DNA from: 13-2-20CM-68-14 sp046723355
GTDB taxonomy: Bacteria > Actinomycetota > Thermoleophilia > Gaiellales > Gaiellaceae
Length of the DNA stretch: 15,720 bases
Assembly (NCBI GenBank): GCA_046723355.1
Contig: JBKOUJ010000140.1
Location: forward strand, 1-15,720
Direction: 5' to 3'
Positions 1 through 7,184 of this stretch are shown one piece after another (the stretch's first letter is position 1; each line of letters starts with the position of its first letter). Made by a program: the position numbers and the translations under genes. The notes under the pieces were generated by a model that did no database searches, had not been told where the DNA came from, and saw only the letters and a list, made by a program, of their open reading frames with translations.

Positions 1-96
1 CCCGCAGGCACCGATCTGCTCGGGTGACATTCCCGCACACTGGCGCAACCCAGCGCATTCCCGCTCGACGAGGTCGGAGTCGCGTGCGGCGTCGCG

Positions 97-111
97 TAAG
101 GTGGCTACGTG
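97..111 (+). promoter_or_regulatory. Leaderless -10 element before the nitronate monooxygenase relic
   Basis: TAAGGT (97-102) is followed by exactly six bases and then GTG (109). TAnnnT is the actinobacterial -10 consensus. Six to seven bases from its end is where transcription starts, so the message would begin at the start codon. The same geometry occurs at four other starts in this window. No convincing -35 is visible. Confidence 0.55.
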
Positions 112-892
112 CGGCCACCTGTCTGCGACCTCTTGAGCATCGAGCATCCGCTCGTCCAGGCGCCGATCGGGCCTGCGGCCGTGCCTCGGCTTGTGGCCTC
201 TGTCTCGAACGCAGGGGCGCTCGGCATGTTGGGGCTAACGTGGTCTGCTGACACGGCTGTTCTTGTCCGTGAGACAGCCGCGATGACGAGCGGTCCGTTC
301 GGCGGCAACTTCGTCCTCGCCTGGGATCAGCATGCGCGACTTGAAGACGCGCTCGACGCGGGACTACGGATCGTCTCGCTCTCGTTCGGTGAGCCTGCGG
401 GATATGTCGAGCAGGTGCATGCTGCCGGCGGGCTCGTGTTGCAATCGGTGCAAGCGCTGAGGAGGCAAGGCGCGTGGTCGCGGCCCCCAGGCGGCATGGG
501 TCGGGACCGGTTTTCTGCTCGCCACGGAAGCACCGCCGCACGAGGAGTACCGCCGTCGACTCATCGCAGCGGCCGAGACCGAGGCCCAGTGGTACGCCGA
601 CCTCTACGACGTCGGCTGGCCGAACGCACCTCATCGCGCCCTCCGGAACGCGACCGCCGAGACCTGGGAAGCCGCTGGCCGCCCCGAATCGGGGAGTCGA
701 CCCGGCGAAGGCGATCCGATCGCCAGGAGACCCTCTGGCGAGACAATCGCGCGCTACAGCTCAGCGATGCCGCTCGAAGGCACGACGGGTGAGGTCGATG
801 CCCTTTCGCTCTGGGCGGGGCAGAGCGTGGCGCTCGCGACAACGACCCGATCCGCGGCCGATATCGTCGCCGAGCTCGTCTCGCAAATCTAG
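109..892 (+). pseudogene. Nitronate monooxygenase (2-nitropropane dioxygenase family), frameshifted and internally deleted
   Basis: Intact members are FMN enzymes of about 320-350 residues that oxidise alkyl nitronates. From GTG 109 the first frame gives a good N-terminal half: EHPLVQAPIG near residue 13, then SNAGALGMLG, then PFGGNF, running to LVLQSV near position 449. There the sense moves one frame (ASAEEARRVVAA, 450-485). At about 486-491 it jumps to the third frame (AWVGTGFLLATEA, from 494), which reads sensibly through EEYRRRLIAAAETE and WPNAPHRALRNAT to TAG at 890-892. Between the second and third pieces the family normally has the AQG-EAGGH region and the glycine-rich GGIADG FMN-phosphate loop. 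Both are absent, so roughly 70-100 codons are missing. A deletion within the CAGGCGGCATGG area plus a one-base shift explains it. Activity is very unlikely. The family call is firm; the exact substrate of the ancestor is unknown. Confidence 0.85.
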
Positions 893-956
893 GCAGCGCC
901 CGACGGGAGGGCGATCGGGACATCGCCCTGGCCCGCCCACGAGCCGGCTGGCGTCT

Positions 957-1360
957 GTGAACACACGCGCAGTCCGTGGCACCGAGGCCGTCGCGGTCGT
1001 CGCCATCTATCTCGCCGTCGGCTTCCTGATCGGCTTCGCGCTCTTCGGCGGAGTCGCGGTCTCATCTGTTCGACGTCACGGCATCCTGCGATTGGCCGCG
1101 ACTCGAGGCAAAGCCCCAATGGTTGGAATGCCCACACGGTCACGCTCGCGAATGGGGCGACCGCTCCACATGACTTCTGCCTGGCGTCGATTGACTCCGG
1201 CCCGACAGCGGGCATCCAACTGCACGGCAAGACGATGCGCGTGAACGTCCGGGCGAGGGCGCTGCCTTTCGCCGTCTCCGCAATTGACACCGCCGTCGGC
1301 TTCACGGTGCAGCACGACGTGGCGCGCGCTTCTGGACTGGCGGTTGTCGTCAGCACCTAG
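957..1360 (+). pseudogene. Possible decayed membrane/secreted protein gene, sense split over three frames
   Basis: No intact gene is visible between 893 and 1604. Protein-like pieces follow one another in different frames. From GTG 957 there is a hydrophobic stretch (AVVAIYLAVGFLIGFALFGG) typical of a membrane segment or signal anchor. From about 1069 a second frame reads FDVTASCDWPRLEAKPQW and closes near 1170. From about 1121 a third frame reads GWNAHTVTLANGATAPHDF, then GIQLHGKTMRVNVRARALPF, and ends SGLAVVVST at TAG 1358-1360. The last frame is open but has no ATG/GTG before 1235. This fits one ancestral gene with frameshifts, beside another broken gene. I do not recognise the family. Chance open frames in GC-rich DNA are the alternative. 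Confidence 0.3.
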
Positions 1361-1381
1361 CGCGCTAGGCGCCGACTATTT

Positions 1382-1412
1382 GCGGCGGGAGCGTGGACCG
1401 CGCTCCCGCCGC
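1382..1412. terminator. Strong 12-bp hairpin, terminator-like without a T-tract
   Basis: GCGGCGGGAGCG (1382-1393) and its perfect reverse complement (1401-1412) flank the seven-base loop TGGACCG. It lies 21 bases after the last stop of the decayed region. There is no run of T on either side, so it is not a textbook intrinsic terminator. High-GC actinobacteria often use such stems at 3' ends. The rest of 1413-1604 shows no gene. Confidence 0.5.
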
Positions 1413-1590
1413 GCTGGCAGCACCTTGCGGGCCGGTGCATCTGCTCTTTCGGGGGACACTTCGCGAACGCTGGCCAGGCGAGGCGTGAACGAATCCGGGG
1501 CCCAATGCGGGTAACCCGCCGACCTAGGCAGGGACATTCCGAACATTGTCCCAGCGAAGGTTCCCCTCCACGCGTGCAACGCATGCTTTG

Positions 1591-1611
1591 TCAGCATCCG
1601 GTCGATGCTGA
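1591..1611 (+). promoter_or_regulatory. Hairpin enclosing the start codon of the split-barrel protein
   Basis: TCAGCAT (1591-1597) pairs with ATGCTGA (1605-1611) across the loop CCGGTCG. The ATG at 1605 therefore sits in the 3' arm. No Shine-Dalgarno sequence precedes it. If the stem forms in the mRNA it could limit translation. A short stem like this could be chance. Confidence 0.35.
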
Positions 1612-2057
1612 CCTGGGCCGAGCTAGAGGTCGCCACGCCCGAGATAGCCGCGCTCGGGCGTGACCTCCTCGAGCGATTCCAGTTCGTGCTCGTGGGGACG
1701 CTGGCCAAGGACGGATCGCCGCGCGTGAACCCGTGCGAGGCATACGTGATCGACGGGCACCTTCTGCTCAACATGATGCCGCGGTCACTCAAGGCACTCG
1801 ACCTGCTGCGCGATCCCCGAATCTACGTCCACACGCCAGTGACCTCGAAGGAGGCCGGGGAGGGTGAGTTCAAGCTCGCCGGTCGCGCGCCCGAGCTCAT
1901 GGACTCGTCCCTCCGGAGGAAGCTAGATGACTTGTTCTGGGAAATGATCCAGTGGCGCCCGGCGTCCGACTCGCATTACTTCGAGGTGCTCGCGGAGCGC
2001 GTTGCCTACCACCGCTACGGCAATAACGAAGTCGCGTTGCGGTGGCGAGCGCGCTAA
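1605..2057 (+). CDS. Pyridoxamine 5'-phosphate oxidase-like (FMN split-barrel) protein
   Basis: This 150-residue protein has the size and layout of single-domain split-barrel flavoproteins. A short N-terminal helix is followed by RFQFVLVGTLAKDGSPRVNP (residues about 24-43), the conserved strand pair in which such proteins present the substrate/FMN site. YVIDGHLLLNM, a helix with SLKALDLLRDPR, and a C-terminal strand (HYFEVLAERVAYHRY) complete the barrel. Relatives bind FMN, F420 or haem and act as oxidoreductases of small molecules; the ligand cannot be told from sequence alone. ATG 1605 is chosen because MLTWAELEVATPEIAALG matches the usual family start and no alternative start lies in frame nearby. 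It lacks a ribosome binding site and a clear TAnnnT element. It is transcribed alone and converges on the 919-residue gene, 168 bp away. Confidence 0.85.
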   Translation: MLTWAELEVATPEIAALGRDLLERFQFVLVGTLAKDGSPRVNPCEAYVIDGHLLLNMMPRSLKALDLLRDPRIYVHTPVTSKEAGEGEFKLAGRAPELMDSSLRRKLDDLFWEMIQWRPASDSHYFEVLAERVAYHRYGNNEVALRWRAR

Positions 2058-2225
2058 CTGGCCGCGCCGGACTACTCGCTCGAGTGCCGGAGCTTCCGCC
2101 GGACTTAACCTGACCCGAACTGTGAACGACCTCGTGGCCGGGTCCGGAATCTAGCTCGACGATCGCGGCGAGCACGAGCTCAAGGGCGCGCCCGGCGACC
2201 GGCTCTTCTCGGTTCGGGCCTAGTA

Positions 2226-4985
2226 CTACTCGCCGTCCGGTTGCTCGGGTGGCTCTGCCGGTCTGTCGTTCGACGCCGCCGTCATTCCGTACTGCTGGAT
2301 GCGCGCGACGACGTCGGGGACGTGCTGGGGCTCGGTTTCCTCGTCGACCTCGCGGCGGCGGCGCCCGAAGCGTCGTTGCCCGTCGTCCGCGGGCTGCGGC
2401 GTTTCCTGTGGGCGACGCTTTTCCTTTCGCGCGGCTTTGCGCTCGGCGCGGGCGGCCTCCTTGGCTTCTTCCTCGGCCCGGCGGCGCGCCTCCTTCTCCT
2501 CCTGTTCGCGCTCCTTGGCGCGGCGCTTTTCCTCCTCGGCGCGCTTCTTGGCGTCGACCTCTGCCTGCTTCTGTTGAGCCTTTGCGGCTTCGGCTTCGGC
2601 CTTTTTGCGCTCCGCGCGTTCTACAGCCTCGCGCTTCTCGCGCTCCTTCTCGTCCTTGGCACGCTGCTTCGCCTCGGCCGCGTCGATTTTCGCTTGGATC
2701 TTCGCAGCCTCCGCTTCCGCCTTTGCCCGCTTTGCGCGTTCTACGGCCTCGCGCTTCTCGCGCTCCTTCTCATCCTCGGCACGCCGCTTCGCCTCGGCCG
2801 CGTCGATTTTCGCCTGGGCCTTCGCCGCCTCTGCCTCGGCTTTTTCGCGCTCCGCGCGTTCCTTGGCCTCGCGCTGCTCCTGCTCTTTTTCCTCCTTGGC
2901 GCGCTGCTTGGCTTCGGCCTCCTCGCGCTTCGCCTGGATCTTGGCCTCCTCCTCGGCGCGGCGGCGCTCCTCCGCTTCGGCCTTCTCGCGCTCCTTCGCC
3001 TCCCGCTCAGCACGGGCCCAGGCCTCCTTCTCTTCGCGCTGACGCTCCTTGTCGCGCGATTTCTCCTCTTCCGCGCGCTGCTTCGCTTCGGCCGCGGCGG
3101 CCTCTCGCTGGGCCTTGGCCTGCTCCTCGGCGCGGCGGCGCTTCTCGGCTTCGGCCTTCTCGCGCTCCCTCGCCTCCAGTGCCTTCCGGTCACGCACTTC
3201 CTTCTCGTCCCGGCGCCGCTCCTCCTCGCGACGCTTCTCCTCTTCCGCACGTTGCCGCTGCTGCTCGTCACGTTGCTTCTCCTGCTCCGCGACGCGGCGC
3301 TCCTCGGCCAGACGCTCTTCTTCAGCCCGCCGCGCCTCCGCGGCGGCCTCGCGTTCGGCAAGGTCACGAGCCTCGGCTTCCTCGCGGTGCCGGCGCTCCT
3401 CGGCCTCGGCGAGGGCGTGTGCCTGGGCCTGCTCCTGGAGGCGACGCTCCTCCGCCTCGGCCGCTTCGCGTGCGGCGCGGTCGCGGGCCTCGGCTTCCTC
3501 GCGCTCGCGTTCGGCCGCCTCGGCAGCCTCGCGTTCCCCGCTCTCGCGCGCTTCCGCCCCCTCCCGGCGGCGTCTCTCCTCCTCGGCGGCGCGTTCTTCC
3601 TCGCGCCGCGCCCGCTCGGCGCCGCGGCGCGCCCGCCAGCCGAGTGCGGCGGGCTCGGGCTCGGCGTCCACATGCTCCTCCGGCGCTGGCTCTTCTGCCA
3701 CCTCGGGACCGGGTAGGTCGACCGAGGCGCCTACGGGCTCGACCTGGCCTGCCGATCGCGCCTCGATTCGCAGCGCCCCTTCGGCGGTTAATGCGCCGCG
3801 CCATCCGAAGCGGAACCACTCAGCCGACCGCGACCGCCCCTCTCTGCCCGCGTAGCCGGTGAAGAGCGTCGGCGCGTCGCTGCGGACGGCGACGTCGCCG
3901 ACCTCGCCGGGCGGGAGCTCGGTCCCGTCCCCGCCGACGACGGCGAACTGGACGCCGGGAGTGGGCTGCGCGGTCGTAGCATCGGCCCGGCCTTCGTGGC
4001 CGGCGGGCCAGCCGGCCACGACGCCCAGCTCGTCCAGGGCGAAGACTGGGACGAGGGCCGCGCCGAACGTAGTTACGAACGAGGTCGCCCCTTCCGTCTC
4101 CTCCGTGTCGACGAGCGCACGGCGTATGGAGCGGAGATCGACCCAGGGCGGGACTTCCGCGGAGCCGAGCATCCCGTATTCGTCGTCGGAGAACCAGACT
4201 GCGACCGGCCGTAGGCGGTCGAGCAGCTCGAGCTTCGCCTCGGAGTCGAGCTCGAGGTCCACCACGACGATGCTCGCGGCCCGGCGCCACGCGGCGAGCA
4301 GGAGCCAGATCGAGGGACCCGAGCCGTCGTCGACCGTGGCCCAGATGCGCTCGTCCTCGTCGACTCCGAGCCAGTGCTCGGCGGCGTCGGCCTGCGCGAG
4401 CAGCGAGGCGTGCGTGTGCATGGTCCCGCTCAGATCCAGGTCGTGCCAGGCATAGAGGATGAGCGCGATGTCGCCCGGGTCGGTCCGGTACGGCGGTTGC
4501 TCGAGAGCGTGGGCCGGGTCGACTGCGTCGACATCGTCCGCGGTCAGCGCGGTGCGTCCGTCGAGCTCGACGAGATCTGGCCGCGGCCGGAGCGAGACGA
4601 GCAGCGAGGCGTCGGCGTGCTCGACCACGGTTCCGATCTCAGGCGGGGACAGCGAAGCCGGGCACGGCACAGCCACGCCGCCGGCATGGATCACCCCGAG
4701 CAGCGCGCAGCGCCAGCCCCACTCACGTCCAGCGATGATGACGACGCGGTCACCCGGCTGGAGGCCCTTCTCACGAAGAAGTTGAGCCCATCGGGCCGCC
4801 TCGCGCGCGATCTCGGTGTAGGTGAAACGCTCAATCACGCCGAGCGAGTCGACGTTCGTGATCGCGTAGCGTCTGCTGTGCTGGACGGGCTTGAGGAGCT
4901 CAACCGTGAGGTTCGCGAAATCCGGCGGCGGCTCGCGCCGCGTCGCGTCAACAGGCCTCTTGACGGACTCTTTGCGCAGCCTCAA
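2226..4985 (-). CDS. Degenerate acyl-CoA synthetase-like (ANL) domain fused to a long charged helix
   Basis: 919 residues in three parts. Residues about 25-410 align in order with the large domain of ANL enzymes: FTYTEIAREAARWAQLLREKG, GDRVVIIAGREW, HAGGVAVPCPASLSP, then PGVQFAVVGGDGTELPPGEVGDVAVRS and FTGYAG. The adenylation motifs are lost. The loop normally YTSGTTGxPKG reads ILYAWHDLDLSGTMHTH (residues 176-192), with only the flanking HTH kept. WFRTGD has become WFRFGWRG (about 390-397), losing the ATP-ribose aspartate. The small C-terminal domain with the catalytic lysine is absent. Residues about 451-853 are almost only E, R, K, A and Q: a single charged helix or coiled coil, with a 40-residue repeat at about 682-802. 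The tail (854-919) is hydrophilic and probably disordered. No signal peptide or membrane segment is seen, so it is probably cytosolic. I infer a non-catalytic scaffold. The start is TTG 4985; no other start is available before the in-frame stop at 5039-5037. Confidence 0.85.
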   Translation of the reverse strand: MRLRKESVKRPVDATRREPPPDFANLTVELLKPVQHSRRYAITNVDSLGVIERFTYTEIAREAARWAQLLREKGLQPGDRVVIIAGREWGWRCALLGVIHAGGVAVPCPASLSPPEIGTVVEHADASLLVSLRPRPDLVELDGRTALTADDVDAVDPAHALEQPPYRTDPGDIALILYAWHDLDLSGTMHTHASLLAQADAAEHWLGVDEDERIWATVDDGSGPSIWLLLAAWRRAASIVVVDLELDSEAKLELLDRLRPVAVWFSDDEYGMLGSAEVPPWVDLRSIRRALVDTEETEGATSFVTTFGAALVPVFALDELGVVAGWPAGHEGRADATTAQPTPGVQFAVVGGDGTELPPGEVGDVAVRSDAPTLFTGYAGREGRSRSAEWFRFGWRGALTAEGALRIEARSAGQVEPVGASVDLPGPEVAEEPAPEEHVDAEPEPAALGWRARRGAERARREEERAAEEERRRREGAEARESGEREAAEAAEREREEAEARDRAAREAAEAEERRLQEQAQAHALAEAEERRHREEAEARDLAEREAAAEARRAEEERLAEERRVAEQEKQRDEQQRQRAEEEKRREEERRRDEKEVRDRKALEAREREKAEAEKRRRAEEQAKAQREAAAAEAKQRAEEEKSRDKERQREEKEAWARAEREAKEREKAEAEERRRAEEEAKIQAKREEAEAKQRAKEEKEQEQREAKERAEREKAEAEAAKAQAKIDAAEAKRRAEDEKEREKREAVERAKRAKAEAEAAKIQAKIDAAEAKQRAKDEKEREKREAVERAERKKAEAEAAKAQQKQAEVDAKKRAEEEKRRAKEREQEEKEARRRAEEEAKEAARAERKAARKEKRRPQETPQPADDGQRRFGRRRREVDEETEPQHVPDVVARIQQYGMTAASNDRPAEPPEQPDGE
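2581..2940 (-). repeat. Three tandem 120-bp units (40 residues each) in the charged helix
   Basis: Units 2581-2700, 2701-2820 and 2821-2940 align without gaps at a period of exactly 120 bp. The first two are nearly identical in DNA; both contain GCCTCGGCCGCGTCGATTTT, for example. The third is more diverged, especially in its second half. Each encodes a version of AEAAKIQAKIDAAEAK followed by RAKDEKEREKREAVERAERK. The low divergence of the first two implies recent duplication. The 40-residue length fits about 11 helical turns, so added copies keep the charge stripe in register. Confidence 0.85.
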
Positions 4986-5033
4986 CTTGCTCGACCCGTT
5001 CGCTGATCTGACCGGCGTCCCACGGCCGAGTAG

Positions 5034-5039
5034 AGCCTA
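5034..5039 (-). promoter_or_regulatory. Possible -10 element for the 919-residue gene
   Basis: Read on the minus strand, TAGGCT (5039-5034) lies in the 78-bp gap after the M20 peptidase. It is the same hexamer that precedes the two + strand genes at 7182 and 7773. Here no start codon stands six bases away, so the message would carry a leader of about 40 bases before TTG 4985. A clear -35 is not seen. Confidence 0.3.
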
Positions 5040-5063
5040 CAGCCGCCCGCGGCCGGTCGAGGT

Positions 5064-6431
5064 CTACGACTTCCCGGGTCTACCCCCGAGCTCGTCGAGC
5101 ACCGCGATCGTGAACTCGATTGCGGGGCCGAAGTCCTCGATCCGCACGTGCTCGTTCGGTGCGTGGGCGGCCGAGCCGCCGTAGACAGGGTTGTCCGGCG
5201 CGCTCAGGCCCGGGACGCCGACGTGGCGCTGCAGCGACCACACGATTGGCAGGGTGGCCGGGCCGATCGGATAGATGGACGGCGCCTTACCGATCACGCG
5301 TTCTGCGACGGCGATCACGCGTGCCGCAAAGGGGTCGTCGAGAGCGGTCGTGGCCGGCTCGGCCGAGGCGAGCTTCGTCAGGGCGACGTCCGAGAAGCCT
5401 TCCTTGTCGAGGTGGGCGCGGATCAGCTCGAAAACCTCCGACGAACGCTGATCCGGGACGAGCCGAAAGTCCATCCACGCGGACGCGTGCGCAGGAAGGA
5501 CGGTCTTGACGCCAGGCCCGCCGTAACCGGTGTGGAAGCCGCAGATGTTGCAGGTCGGCGCGAAGGCGAGCCGCTCGCGGAGCTCGAGTCCGGTGACGTC
5601 GTCGACGAACTGCCGGACGCCGAAGAACTCCCGCAGCTCCTCCTCGAGAGCGGGCCCTTGCTGGTCGACCGCCGCGCGCGACTCCCCGCTGGGCGTCCGA
5701 ACGGCGTCGTGGAAGCCTGTGACGCGGACGTGCCCGTCCGGCGCACGGATGCTCGACAGCGCCGCGTGCAGCCGCCAGGCGGCGCTCGGCAAGACGCCTG
5801 CGAGGCCGGAGTGGGCGTCGTCGCTCAGCGCCTGGACGTCGAGCTTCACGAAGAGATTGCCCTTGAACCCGAGCCCGATCTCGGGACGGCCGTCGAGCGC
5901 GAAGCTGCTGCCCTCCCACAGGCAGCCGTCGGCCCGGAGGAGCTCGGCGTTGCGCTCGACGATCGCATCGAAGTGGGGGCTGGCGACCTCCTCCTCGCCC
6001 TCGATGATCCAGCGAATCGTCAGGGGTGCGGCGCCGCGGGCCTCGCGGAGCGCCCGGATCGTCGCGAGCCGCACGGCCAGCTCGGCCTTGTTGTCGGCCG
6101 CGCCACGGGCGAACAGCCGCCCGTCGCGGAGGGTCGGCTCGAACGGCGGCGACTCCCAGAGCTCGAGCGGGTCGACCGGCTGGACGTCGTAGTGGTTGTA
6201 GAGGAGCAGGCTCGCGTCGCCTTCACCCGCGAGCTCGCCGTAGACGGCAGGCGGCGCGCCGTCGACCGTGAGCTGCTCCGTCTCGAAGCCGGCCGCGGTC
6301 AGGAGGGTCTCGACGAGCTCGGCCGTTTCCTCCAGCGCGCGGCCTTCGGCCGAGATGCTCGGCTTGCGGCAGAGCTCGCGCGTGAAATCGAGCGCCTCCT
6401 GCTCGATCGAGTTGACGTCGACAGAGGCCAC
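5064..6431 (-). CDS. M20-family zinc dipeptidase/carboxypeptidase
   Basis: 455 residues, the normal length for the two-domain, two-zinc M20 peptidases (carnosinase/dipeptidase branch), which cleave short peptides in the cytosol. All expected metal-site residues are visible: NHYDVQP (H80, D82), RGAADNKAE (bridging D113), EGEEEV (general base E147, ligand E148), the aspartate of RADGCLWEG (D168) and the last histidine in GGSAAHAPNEH (H423). The lid/dimer domain carries the DAHSG motif (H207), which in relatives reaches the partner's active site. The enzyme therefore looks intact. The start is GTG 6431, 21 bp after the stop of the ArsR gene, so the two probably share a message driven from the ArsR promoter. 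The ribosome binding site is weak. The substrate cannot be named from sequence. Confidence 0.93.
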   Translation of the reverse strand: MASVDVNSIEQEALDFTRELCRKPSISAEGRALEETAELVETLLTAAGFETEQLTVDGAPPAVYGELAGEGDASLLLYNHYDVQPVDPLELWESPPFEPTLRDGRLFARGAADNKAELAVRLATIRALREARGAAPLTIRWIIEGEEEVASPHFDAIVERNAELLRADGCLWEGSSFALDGRPEIGLGFKGNLFVKLDVQALSDDAHSGLAGVLPSAAWRLHAALSSIRAPDGHVRVTGFHDAVRTPSGESRAAVDQQGPALEEELREFFGVRQFVDDVTGLELRERLAFAPTCNICGFHTGYGGPGVKTVLPAHASAWMDFRLVPDQRSSEVFELIRAHLDKEGFSDVALTKLASAEPATTALDDPFAARVIAVAERVIGKAPSIYPIGPATLPIVWSLQRHVGVPGLSAPDNPVYGGSAAHAPNEHVRIEDFGPAIEFTIAVLDELGGRPGKS

Positions 6432-6452
6432 CCGGGCAGGATCTCGTTTTCT

Positions 6453-7139
6453 CTATCGGCCGTCAACGCGGACCGCGAGCTCGCGGGCAATGCCGCGGCG
6501 GCCGCCGTCGGTCAACCGCACCGCCCGGCTGTCCGGGCGCCGCTCGATCCAGCCGCGCTCAAGGAAGCTTGTCGCGAGCGCCGCGCCGAGCGCCCCCGCG
6601 AGGTGGTGGCGCCGCTCCGTCCAGTCGAGACAGGCGCGTGTCAGCGGCCGCCGGCCTCGCGCGAGCTCGTCGATCTCGATGCCGAGCCTCGCGAAGCGAT
6701 CGGCCCCTCGCGGCGTCACCTCGAGTTTCGGCATCAGCACCTGCTGCCGCTGCAAGCCCTCCAGCAGCGCGACGCCGAGGGCGCCCGCGAGGTGGTCGTA
6801 GCAGGTCCGCGCCGCCTGGAGCTCAGAGCCCAGGCGGGCCTGCTTCAGCGAGCTCGCGGGGCGGTGGGGCGCAAGCACGGCCAGCGACTCGATCGCGGCC
6901 GCGACGGTCGGGTCGGCCAGCCGGTAGTAACGGTGTCGGCCGGAGCGCTCGACCTCGAGCAGGCCGCCGTCGACGAGCTTGCCGAGCTGGATGCTCGCGG
7001 TCGAGGCGCCCACGCCGGCCCGTTGCGCGAGCTCGCTCGCCGGCAGGGCCGTGCCGTCTGCGAGTGCCGTCAAGAAAGCCGCGCGAGTCGGGTCGCCTAT
7101 CAAGGCCGCCGGTGTCGAGATGTCCGCCTCTGCGATCAC
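6453..7139 (-). CDS. ArsR-type winged-helix regulator with a duplicated cysteine motif
   Basis: 228 residues, about twice a minimal ArsR protein. Residues about 10-80 form the winged helix: ALIGDPTRAAFLTALAD, recognition region ELAQRAGVGASTASIQLGKL (36-55), then the wing with ERSGRHRYYRLAD. The C-terminal part is a family-specific extension with two related modules: ARTCYDHLAGALGVALLEGL (C113) and a second with RACLDW, TERRHH and LAGALGAALATSFL (C170). Each places a cysteine and an aspartate before HLAGALG, which suggests an internal duplication and a possible thiol or metal sensing site (inference). GTG 7139 is supported by TAACGT exactly six bases upstream. It reads divergently from the DUF6058-like gene across 42 bp and is followed after 21 bp by the M20 peptidase. 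It probably controls both directions. Confidence 0.9.
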   Translation of the reverse strand: MIAEADISTPAALIGDPTRAAFLTALADGTALPASELAQRAGVGASTASIQLGKLVDGGLLEVERSGRHRYYRLADPTVAAAIESLAVLAPHRPASSLKQARLGSELQAARTCYDHLAGALGVALLEGLQRQQVLMPKLEVTPRGADRFARLGIEIDELARGRRPLTRACLDWTERRHHLAGALGAALATSFLERGWIERRPDSRAVRLTDGGRRGIARELAVRVDGR

Positions 7140-7151
7140 AGTTTGACGTTA
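7137..7151 (-). promoter_or_regulatory. Leaderless -10 element of the ArsR gene
   Basis: On the minus strand TAACGT (7151-7146) is followed by CAAACT and then GTG (7139-7137). This is the TAnnnT-N6-GTG arrangement seen at four other starts here. It implies a transcript starting at the GTG. Confidence 0.6.
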
Positions 7152-7161
7152 CTACAACTGT
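7138..7161. promoter_or_regulatory. Candidate operator between ArsR and the DUF6058-like gene
   Basis: ACAGTT (7138-7143) and AACTGT (7156-7161) form a perfect 6-bp inverted repeat with a 12-base spacer. It covers the ArsR -10 and start codon and sits just upstream of the divergent -10 at 7170. The 24-bp span suits a dimeric winged-helix protein. Autoregulation is an inference from position. Confidence 0.4.
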
Positions 7162-7169
7162 CCAAGTGT

Positions 7170-7184
7170 TAGGCTCGCGGTGTG
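7170..7184 (+). promoter_or_regulatory. Leaderless -10 element of the DUF6058-like gene
   Basis: TAGGCT (7170-7175), six bases, then GTG (7182). A TTGACG at 7143-7148 lies 21 bases upstream of the -10, too far for a standard -35. Confidence 0.6.

Noticed and set aside
1..27. Frame from the left edge ending at TGA 25-27, possibly the tail of an upstream gene
   Set aside because: Eight codons are too few to support a call.
2058..2225. Short inverted repeats between the two convergent genes, including GGGCGCGCCC at 2184-2193
   Set aside because: Stems are short or imperfect and lack T-tracts; such GC palindromes are common here. No gene is seen in the gap.
2241..3862. Long + strand open frames (491 and 537 codons), one very leucine-rich and membrane-like
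   Set aside because: They are antisense to the E/K/R-rich rod; lysine and glutamate codons read backwards give leucine, serine and alanine runs. The minus strand has coherent ANL homology continuing into the rod.
7143..7172. TTGACG as the -35 of the DUF6058-like gene
   Set aside because: It is 21 bases from the TAGGCT -10, outside the usual 16-19 range.
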